Under the pieces are notes generated by a model, which was given only the letters and a program-made list of their open reading frames with translations, was not told the DNA's origin and did not search any database. From the NCBI GenBank assembly GCA_036346355.1, contig CM070569.1, positions 41,332,276 through 41,396,275 on the forward strand: a DNA stretch of 64,000 nt, read 5' to 3'. The translations under genes and the position numbers were made by a program. Positions within the stretch are counted from its first letter, which is position 1, and each line of letters opens with the position of its first letter. Shown piece by piece: positions 22,641 to 31,671 of the stretch. This DNA is from Rhipidocladum racemiflorum. Its lineage: Eukaryota; Streptophyta; Magnoliopsida; Poales; Poaceae.

Positions 22641-23164
22641 ATTTGAAACCTTCGGCGGAATCGTGCGCCAACACGGCTGCCTGAAGTGGTGGCTGGTGGC
22701 GGGCACGGGTCGGGCTAGCGACCGCAGCGAGTGGCGAAATGGCAAAGCCATCATCCGTGGGTTTGGTGCGGAGCAACAGCGGCAATGCGGAATTACGGAC
22801 TGTGAGTGAGCACGTCATCCCGCACATCGGTCTGCACTTGTAAATCATCCCTCCATTAAGTTCCGGAGGAAAGGAGTCCGATGAGGCCTCCCACGTGTCC
22901 CACCCCCCTCTCTCTCCTCTTTTTGCAAATAAACCCCTTCTGTTCTTGAAATTACAGATAGGTCCTTTTAATTTGCGTAGGGGTCCTTTGTGATTTTCTG
23001 TGAGTGGAAAATTTTTTTCTCGATTCACGTTTAGGTCCCTTGCTCACCGTTTTGCAGAAAGAACCTTCCGTTAAATACGAATCGCGGACGAGCCCTTTTA
23101 TAGTTTTTCAAAATAGCGAACAGGTCCAAGATCATAACAAATAGGTCCTTGCACTTTACGTTCA
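22641..23164. other. Spacer leading into the right-hand tandem array
   Basis: 22650-22910 is mixed GC sequence. From about 22980, GGTCCTTT/CGTTTAGGTCC phrases begin that mirror the left arm (20185-20325) in inverted orientation. The 152-codon minus ORF at 22570-23028 straddles unrelated sequence and is not supported. Confidence 0.45.
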
Positions 23165-23820
23165 GATCCTTTCTCCGTTTTTCCCAAAAAAAATGTTTTC
23201 GTGGTCCGTTTTTCCTCCAGAGCATGGGAAAAATATTTTCGTTGTCCGCTTTTTCCTCAAAAAAAATGTAAATTCGTTTTCCGTTCGACGTTTCTCCATT
23301 TTTATTGGAAAGAATATTTTCATTGCTCGCTTTATCTCCGGAGCATGCGAAAAACAACACAATTTTTTTTCTCGTTCACGTGCGCAGATCCTTTCTCCGT
23401 TTTCCCCAGAAAAAATATTTTCGTGGTCCGTTTTTTCTCCGGAGCATGGGAATTTTTTTTTCGTTGTCCGCTTTTCCCTAAAAAAAATGTAAATTCGTTT
23501 TCCATTCGATGTTTCTCCGTTTTTGTTGGAACGAATATTTTCGTTGTTCGTTTTTTCTCCGGAGCATGCGAAAAACAGCATAATTTTTTTCCCCGTTCAC
23601 GTGCGCGTCGGTCCTTTCTCCGTTTTGCCCGAAAAAATATTTTCGTGGTCCGTTTTTTCTCCAGAGCATGGGGAAAAAAATTCGTTGCCCGCTTTTTCCT
23701 AAAAAAAATGTAAATTCGTTTTCCGTTCTCCGTTTTTATTGAAAAGAATATTTTTGTTGTTCACTTTTTCTTCGGAGCATGCGAAAAATAACATAATTTT
23801 TTTTTGTTCACGTGAGCGGC
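23165..23820. repeat. Tandem array, about three units of 213-232 bp
   Basis: Units start at about 23165, 23397 and 23610. Each opens with a CCTTTCTCCGTTTT phrase, then an ATTTTCGTGGTCCG phrase, then CGGAGCATG(C/G)GAAA, and ends with GTTCACGTG(C/A)GC. Because the unit is close to a multiple of three and AT-rich, long repetitive ORFs appear on both strands (23162-23581 minus, 23201-23713 plus); these are artefacts of the repeat. Confidence 0.8.
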
Positions 23821-23847
23821 GTGCCGCCGCCGCGCTCACTTTTCTAG
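23812..23847 (+). other. Possible Helitron-like 3' end (hairpin + CTAG)
   Basis: GTGAGCG (23812-23818) and CGCTCAC (23833-23839) can pair around a 14-nt GC-rich loop, and four bases later comes CTAG followed by T. That order, hairpin then CTRR before an A/T target, is the Helitron 3' signature. No 5' TC end or Rep/helicase gene was identified, so this is tentative. Confidence 0.35.
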
Positions 23848-23873
23848 TTGTTCTTACGCATGCGATGGCGGTG

Positions 23874-24387
23874 TTGATTTCCAGTTTTTGCCCCCTCCGA
23901 ACCTGGAATTCACTCTCAGAGCGAGCTGATTCTGCAACACCTTGGCACCAAATTTCTCAGTCCAAAACCGGAAGGGTAACCCTGGGCAAGGAGAGATGCT
24001 GAATTCTACTCCAAATTAATTGCGGTTTTAAACCGTGAGTGAACCCTAGGAGCAGGACGCACCACTAGCAAAAGGATTTAATCCACATGTATACAGCGGA
24101 ATATCGAATTGCTGGAACATTACGATTTACATGTTGTTTTCAGGCTTGTCGGTCTTGCACTTCAAGAGGAGAACAAGGCACATGTCTGAAAGCCGCAATG
24201 CAGGGAAGTCAAAACCAGAAGGATGTGGCTCTGGGAGGCTGAGGTAAAGGAACATGGAATGTTAACAAAAAGCCAGCAGCAAAAAGACATGTGCTGCTAG
24301 ATGGATCGATGGTTACATGAATCACCTTATCTGCATATTATGCTCCACATATATTCTTGTAAAGTTTATGTTTCTTTCTTCTGGGAG
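23874..24387. repeat. Segmental duplication, copy 1 (514 bp)
   Basis: Direct repeat of 25831-26434 with very high identity. It lacks about 56 bp present in copy 2 just after TTTTCAGGCTTGTCG, and about 40 bp further on. Both copies share a TGTTTTCAGG acceptor-like site and a following stretch that reads HMSESRNAGK in one frame, so the source may be a gene 3' region. I do not recognise the product. Confidence 0.8.
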
Positions 24388-25830
24388 TGATATAAATCTA
24401 TAGGATGTTTATAAATTGATTTCCTTTACTATAACGTTCCCTTGTGCTATATGTTTAGATACCATCCACATGAGCCTATGACCTATGCTTTTCAGTAAAC
24501 TTTGTTAAACCAAATCCAATACGATATACATTTACTTGATTATGGTCCTAATAAAGCATAAAAATTGGTTTTCTTAATTCTTGGAGATTAATGACCATAG
24601 ATGCTATTATAAGAATTTATGTGGTTAGAAATTAACTTAAGTGGGAAGCTAAAGCAACCTAAGATTAACCTCAATTATCTTTACAAAAATAAATGATCTT
24701 GCCCTATAGATCATACAAAACAGGTTTTGGGGTTATGACCACTTATATGTGTATGTTGCCTATATATTATTCACCAGTGTTTTGATAGCATGGTTATTCA
24801 CTATCTTAGATCAAACTTAATCGATTATGATATATTCTTGCACAATTAGGTATATTATGATTCTAAAAGGGTTTAGGAATTGATTTTATCAAAATATGGG
24901 TTTATATGTTCAAGCTGTAAGTATTTGGGTTTCTATGCATTGAATAATGATCTATTTATACATTTAATTCAAACAAAGTTCAAATTTAAATATTTTGCAG
25001 AAATAAGTTTCTTAGGGTTTTAAGAGTGTTTTGGAATTTATTTTATATCTTTAGGAGCTAGGGTTTACACTTTTGTATAGGGACTAATTAAGGTTTTGAA
25101 TATAATGAGACATACAGCAATACATGAAGTAACATATAAAAGTTCAGTGGTACATCCTAAGTATTTTTGTAGAATATAGTTGTTCGTTGTCTAATTAACA
25201 CAAAGAAATTGATTACACCTAATTTGGACATTATTTGAACAAGTCATGCATTTTTAAATATGCTATATCTAGTATATTGAAATCAATCCTAATTGGAAAC
25301 ATACACAAACTGAGTTATAATCTAAATATTTTTATATATTTAGGTTGCTAATGATACGAGGATTCCAGAAAAAAAATTAGTTTGATTCAATTTGAATTTA
25401 ATTTGCATAAAATTTGCATTGAGCATATTTCAATCCTTTTCTTTAAATTTGAATTTCAAAATCATGCAGTGGCTCGGGTGTGTTTGAGTGGCTGACGGTC
25501 GGGACCCGCCTGGTGGTGAGGGAAAACAGGGGAGCGGCCGAAGGGAGCTTCGCCGGTGGCGAGCGGTTCCGGAGCGGCCGGTGGGTCCAGGAGGCTGCAG
25601 GGGAACGGGAGGATTCCGTTGGTGGGCTCGGCGGCGAGGGGGTGGTGCCCTAGTGGGCCGGCGGTGGCGCTACGCTAGGGCGGTGGCGGCGGCTATGCAC
25701 AGCAGAGAAGGAGGGCCGGAGCTCGGCGGTCGATGGTGGGGTGAGCTATAGGGTCACGTGAGGATCTCGTAGGAGGGCTCGGCTGAGAGGAAGAGTGCGC
25801 ACAGCGAGCGGTCACCGTGGTCGGGCGGAG
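24388..25830. other. Intervening DNA between the duplicated copies
   Basis: 24388-25465 is AT-rich with no ORF. 25470-25800 is abruptly GC-rich (GGCGG/GGTGGCGG words) and produces an 87-codon ORF (25488-25751) of Gly/Arg-rich composition without similarity I can name. Confidence 0.5.
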
Positions 25831-26434
25831 TTGATTTCCAGCTTTTGCCCCCTCCAAACCTGGAATTCACTCTCAGAGCGAGCTGATTCTGCAACACCTT
25901 GGCACCAAATTTCTCAGTCCAAAACCGGAAGGGTAACCCTGGGCAAGGAGAGATGCTGAATTCTACTCCAAATTAATTGCGGTTTTAAACCGTACGGGAA
26001 CCCTAGGAGCAGGACGCACCACTAGCAAAAGGATTTAATCCACATGTATACAGCGGAATATCGAATTGCTGGAACATTACGATTTACATGTTGTTTTCAG
26101 GCTTGTCGATTTTCATTTCTGGCAGCTCCTCAACCCTTGGTGTGGATGTATCGGTGGACTAAAAGTCTTGCACTTCAAGACGAGAACAAGGCACATGTCT
26201 GAAAGCCGCAATGCAGGGAAGGCAAAACCAGAAGGATGTGGCTCTGGGAGGCTGAGGTAAAGGAACACGGAATGTTAACAAAAAGCCAGCAGCAAAAAGA
26301 CATGTGCTGCTAGATGGACCGATGGTTACTTCCATGATAGACCACGACAGTTAACTATTTTGGCAATTTGGCACCTTATCTGCATATTATGCTCCACATA
26401 TATTCTTGTAATGTTTATGTTTCTTTCTTCTGGG
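25831..26434. repeat. Segmental duplication, copy 2 (604 bp)
   Basis: Longer version of 23874-24387. The extra segment (about 26108-26163) continues an open frame, LVDFHFWQLLNPWCGCIGGL, into the shared part. Copy 1 could have lost it by deletion. The boundaries are TTGATTTCCAG on the left and TTTCTTTCTTCTGGG on the right. Confidence 0.8.
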
Positions 26435-28190
26435 TGTGTAATGTGAATTTTGGCATTTGCACGGTTTCAGGTTGTGCTGCTTCATAGGTTACAGCGGCCT
26501 GCTTTATAAGATTTTGTTTGGGGGTGCAAGCAAGAGTGATCAGCTGCTTGGTGATTCCATATTTCTTTTTTCGTTTGACTTGCCTTATTAGACTTTATCT
26601 TGAGATCATCTCCAAGAGGGGCCTTAAATATAGCCCTAATTTAAATTATAGGGCTCTTTCTTGGAGGTACTCGGAGGCAGCCAACCGTGACACTGTTCAC
26701 ATGTGTGCAGGCATTCCCAGCGTGACCAAGGATTACTTGCTCAATCTTCTTCAAGCAATTTGACCAAGCAAAGTGAGTTAAATTAGACATAATGCCTTTT
26801 AATATGAGACAGTAGTGGGGAGTGGGAAGGGGCCATCAATTGAATGATTAATCCTTAACTCTATTATGAATATGCAAAGACAAAAAAGACATGTATAGAA
26901 CATATTTATCAACTAGTTATAAGGTCATCAGGCATTCAGGCATAGGAGTGGTATTGCTGCTGAATTGTTGATGGATATATAAAGCTCCCGTTGTAGCTTC
27001 TAGGTCAAAGGTCAACTACTAGCGAAAGTTATTATTACCGGTATTTGTGTAACTGAGAAGCGTTGTGCTAAAATGACTGCAAGACAAGTTTCTACTTTCT
27101 AGAGGCCATATAACAATTAACGCGCCGCCCAAGGTATGTATGGTGACACAAATGGTTGGATCCTGGAAATAGAGGAAAAGCAACTCGAGAAGACAACTGT
27201 AGTGAAAATGGTAATGGCTCATGTATTAATTGAGAATATCAGAGGAGGGTTACCCTACCTTCATAATAAAAAAGTTTGAGTAAAATATACTGAAAAGTTT
27301 GCAGAATTATAGCTTGGAGCCCACACAGCAAAAAAAAGTACAGTATGCAGTATGCTATCTGATTAAGCTTGTTTGTCCATGTTCAGGCAGTTAAATTTTT
27401 CGTTGGCTCTTGGTTGCAGGTCAGTGATTTTCACATTTAGTTCTGTTTGTGCATTAATTCCAATAGAAGCTGCTACCTTTTATTATTTTGACCTTTAAAC
27501 CAAATACCAACTTATTTCTTCAAATCCAGATTTACCAGCACAGCAGAGCAAATATGGCATTCCAAGTTCTTTTAGGACCAGTGTAAAATTAGGAGATAAT
27601 GCACTGTCAAAAGTACCAGGCACTAACTGCTTTGTGCGTATTAACCAAAACAATTTGCTTAGACAAGATTTTTTAGGACCAGTGTAAAGTTAGGAGAACT
27701 GCATTGTCAAAAGTACCACACACTGACTGCTTGGTGCGTATTAACCAAAACTACATGCTTAGATAAAATTTCCAACACCTTTATGTGTATTTTTACTGGA
27801 TACAACACGTCATATATTAGTATCTTACAGCTTACTGGATACAACCGTCATATACATATTGAGATCTTACAGCCAAACCAGCAGTTGGATTCAGTGAGTG
27901 GAGTTTCTCTTTTTTAATTCACTTTTTCTTCATTGTCCAAATGAAAATTTTACATTCAGATGGCACAGTGCCTTGAATATGAATTCATTAATCATCATCT
28001 CTATCTCATTGAAGACAGTTGAGTTATACAACACATTAGCACAGGCCGGCTTATCTTTCTCCTGATTCGTGCCAAAATATGTTTTTCAGCACTTCCATTT
28101 GTGATAGCAAGTTAGCCATTGAGTTATGCATACGTTGCTTCATGGTTTGTCCCAATTTGTTAAAAACCTGAAAGACCATGTGGAGGTTTA
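26435..28190. other. Intergenic DNA with local tandem duplications
   Basis: A roughly 98-bp unit beginning TTTTAGGACCAGTGTAAA is duplicated in tandem (about 27570-27668 and 27670-27767). A shorter one (ACTGGATACAAC...TCTTACAGC) is doubled at 27795-27878. 26590-26650 has a small imperfect palindrome around TAGCCCTAATTTAAATTATAGGGCT. No supported gene. Confidence 0.5.
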
Positions 28191-28199
28191 CTCTTGTGT

Positions 28200-29752
28200 G
28201 TGATGGCTAATTGACTATGTGCTCAGGTTTGAATTTGCTTTGGGGTGAGCAATTTGAATTGCTACAGGTATCCCTCGACCAGAGGTCGGAGCCTTACGAG
28301 GTCAGGACCTTGCCAGGTCTGTTCTTAAGAGGTCGGGGCACCTGTAAGTGGTTTTAAGCTAAGATAGGATACTTAGTTTTGTGATTGTTCAGCTGATTAC
28401 TGTTTATCATTTTGAACATTACTATGTGAGATATTTCCTTATCTTTGTTGATTGCAGGGCTTCGATTTGAGATCATGGTGAGGCGAAGGATGGCCGGGAC
28501 AAGGCGAGATGCGCCGAAGGTCCGGAAGTTCGGTGATCACCGAAAGATGGCCGGAGATAGAGCGGGAACAAGTCAAAAAGTCAAGGGAACCAAGTGGATG
28601 CTGGCTTGAGGCTAACGGGGCAAGAAAACCCATTGGATCATGGGTTTTAGGAGATAAAGTAGCAGCCAAGCTAGCTAGTGGATAAAACCCGGTTGTTAGT
28701 GGGTTTCGGGTTAGCCCACGAGGTAAAAGTGGGATCAAATCCTGGCCTTTGAGGGGTAGCTTAGGATAGAAGCAACTCATCTAAGGGCTTAGGTTGATCC
28801 ATATACACTATGAATAGAGGGGTAGGGGTAGCCTCCTCTCTTGAAGATTCTGATTGCTCCTTTGAGCTTTGCCCATATAAAGTGAGGCTTTGTAAAATCT
28901 TCCAAAGAAAATACAAAGATCCATTCTCTCTAAATTCTGAATTTAAATTCCACATTTACATTATGCCTTTACTTTACGCAATTTAAACTCAGTATTTACA
29001 TTCTCGCTTTTAAATTTATGCAAGTTGGATTTGCCTCTACTTCTTCTACCTGCTTCTGGTTCTTGTTGCCTAAGATGAGATATTGATTGGATGAATCTTC
29101 ACTTAGATCATATCCCAATCATCTAGGCAAGTTTAGTTTGAGTTCTTTGCAAGAAACCGATCTTTTGGTTCATCCATGAAGATATTGTTATAGATCGTGT
29201 TTGGAGGATTCTCTTCTTGTGTTCTAGCTTGATGTAACTAGTGGGAGAACATCCAATTTTATCTTAATCTTCAAAATCCCACAAGCAAGTCTATATCACA
29301 AATTTCTGTTTTTGCTTCTTCTTGGTGCACTCTTCTTTCTAAAGGTTAAAGGTCGGAATTTTGACATCAATCTTTGTGATTAATAGGTGGAACAAGTTCC
29401 TGACATCCTTAAGAGAGTATCTACCAAGTTTCATAGATTTTGGATCAGCTGATAAAAAATTATATCGATTTTTATTTTTCCTGAGATCTTGCTGATTTTT
29501 TACTATTCACCCAAACATTGTTCATCCAAGCTCCAGGTCGACAATACTGTTCATCTGACCTCAATTTGGTTGGGGGTACTGTTCATAGGCATTGTTCATC
29601 CGACCTTCTGGTCGGCGATACTGTTCGTCCAAACTTAACTGTTCGGATTTTACAGTTTATTTGACCTGTTCTCTTGGTGGTTTGAATTTTTTTAGGGAGA
29701 ATTTTATTTGGCTCCTATTCACCCCCCTCTAGTCGCTTTTTTGTCCTTCAAA
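28200..29752 (+). mobile_element. Decayed copia-type LTR (approximate ends)
   Basis: Ends with TTCACCCCCCTCTAGTCGC...GTCCTTCA, matching the LTR ends of SIRE-like elements in this window (reverse complement of 2724 onward). TTGGTATC, a partial tRNA-iMet binding site, follows at 29763-29770. The centre has a GCCCATATAAAG promoter-like motif (28871). The left boundary is guessed and there is no attached coding region. Confidence 0.5.
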
Positions 29753-29770
29753 ACCGCTCAAGTTGGTATC

Positions 29771-31004
29771 CCATGCACTCCAATATTGACCAGCTAAAAA
29801 TTGTTAGGTCATCATCCCATTACATTAGGTCAAGGAACATGACTAATTATGTTGGGCTGTTTGCATGCGAGTGGCCCAGAATAAGTTCACCTATCTAGCT
29901 TGCTGCTCTATTCCTGCTATTTCCCACTTTATATCAAGTGAAATGCCTAAGTAACCTAAATTGGCCAAGATTTGTTTCCAGGCTGAGAAGCTGCAACCCA
30001 GATTGTTTTGAACACAACACTGTCGCTAAGCCACCGTATAATCCTTAACTCTATTCTGAATCTGCAAAGACAAAAAGACATGTTCCCCCGGGGTCAGAAT
30101 AGTGGCTTTCCAGCTAGAATTCATTTTGTCTACCTTGAAAATCTTACTTTATTACAATTCGAAGGTTCTCTGAGCTCCGGGTGTGTCCATATCATCGTGC
30201 TTTCCTGGCCGTCTGATTGTGCGCGCGAGCGGCTGAGATTGCTCCACGTTGCCTTCCGTGGAAGTTAGGCATAAAAGGAACCCGCCTGGCCTTCTCTCGC
30301 CCGACCGGGCCCCGTGGCGCGGTGGGAAAGCGCTTCGCTCCCACGCCCGCGAGCCAGCTCCGAGCCCCCGCGCCCTCTCACGCGCGCCCATTTTTCCCGG
30401 CTGACGCGTGGCGTGCAGGTTTTTTATGGAAAAAGCCTGAAAATATCCGAAATTACATAGAGGTCCTACCTTTTACAAAAAGGCCCTTTTTTGCGAAAAA
30501 ACCTAGAAATACCTAAAATTACATAGAAGTCATATCTCTTACGAAAAGTCCATTTTTTACCGTGAAACCCCTCCGGTTTTACGAAAAAACCTTGGAATAC
30601 AAAAAATACGTAAATATCCTATCCTTTATAGATCTTTTACAAAAAAAAAAAAAAAACCTTTTCCCGTGGAGGCCCTCCTTTTTTTTCGAAAAAAACCCTT
30701 AAAATACCCAAAATTACGTCCTTGTGATTAGATTAAACCGTTTAGCGAAAAAATTCTAAGAAAGAAATCGTTTGGCTTTTTTTCATCAGTCAAACATTGA
30801 CGCGCGTGACATACGCCGTGCTAACGTTTCTAGTTGATATGAGAATCAAGAAAAAGGAAAAGTGAAAGACGCTGCACCATCGTGAGCTACATATGCCAGT
30901 GTGGCACTATTGAGATAAGGATGCTTAGCCAATTCCATGTCAAACACGTCGTTTCTCACTGCCTGGATAGTTGACTGTCCTGGTCAAGTACAAGCAATGA
31001 ACTA
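29771..31004. other. Intergenic DNA
   Basis: 30038-30085 repeats (with changes) the sequence at 26850-26897 (TAATCCTTAACTCTATT...GCAAAGACAAAAAGACATG). 30240-30415 is GC-rich. 30420-30730 is a degenerate tandem of a unit built on AAATTACATAGAGGTCCTA...TTTTACGAAAAA phrases with poly-A (30641-30656). No gene. Confidence 0.5.
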
Positions 31005-31240
31005 CTCCCTCCTTCATTTTTATAAGACGTATTTTGACTTTGTATAAGAATTAAGATTACGTTAAAATTAAGAAAGGTAAGAGAGAAAATGACTTAGATA
31101 TCCCTACTTAATTGTCTTGGAAAAAGAAAGATATATTTTGCATGGGTGGTAATAAATATGATTGAGAGAGAATAAATAGAGGTATATAAGGAAAAGTCTC
31201 GTTAAAGCTATATGCAAGCCTTATATTTATGAATAGAGAG
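31005..31240. mobile_element. Stowaway-like MITE (degenerate)
   Basis: Left end TA|CTCCCTCCTTCATTTTTATAAG, right end ...CTTATATTTATGAATAGAG, the standard Stowaway pattern. The right terminus is decayed. Confidence 0.6.
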
Positions 31241-31373
31241 GTGCTTCTATGCTCTTCCTTTTAAAAGTTGCACAACTATTAAAGCATGAATGAAGGGTAG
31301 ATGGTGATTACTTACCCCTTCGTTTGCTTCAAGATTTGTGCAACTTATATTAGAAGGAAAAGCATAGAAGCAC
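31241..31373. mobile_element. Short MITE with about 28-bp inverted ends
   Basis: Left end GTGCTTCTATGCTCTTCCTT; the right end, reverse-complemented, reads GTGCTTCTATGCTTTTCCTT. Both arms continue to GTTGCACAA. 133 bp, lying 299 bp upstream of the receptor kinase start. Target duplication not clear. Confidence 0.65.
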
Positions 31374-31565
31374 TGCTCTTATGAATAAGATCATTCAAAC
31401 AATAAGCTTTATAAAAGTGAACGGATGTAGTATTAAATTGAAGGCTGTGGGTGGCAAACATATTGCTCTCCAGTTTCTAAACAAAATCAATCACCATTAC
31501 CGAAAACTGCAGAGATGCAGAGTATTGCACGGAAATGGGAGCAATATGAAGCTTCTTTGCTTGAG

Positions 31566-31574
31566 GTATATATT
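31566..31574 (+). promoter_or_regulatory. Possible TATA box for the S-domain receptor kinase
   Basis: TATATATTA about 105 bp before the ATG at 31672. Position and context are plausible but unverified. Confidence 0.3.
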
Positions 31575-31671
31575 ATTATAGTATTTTTTTTTTGTTTTAA
31601 TATGTTCATATTGATAATTTGTTTGTGCTTGCCTTCTTCTTGCTTCATAGATTGTTCTTGCACATGAAGAA

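Noticed and set aside
23162..23713. Long repetitive ORFs on plus and minus strands (139 and 170 codons)
   Set aside because: Produced by a tandem array whose unit is AT-rich and lacks stops in several frames; no protein family resemblance.
25488..25751. 87-codon Gly/Arg-rich ORF as a gene
   Set aside because: Compositional ORF in a short GC-rich island with no recognisable domain or promoter.
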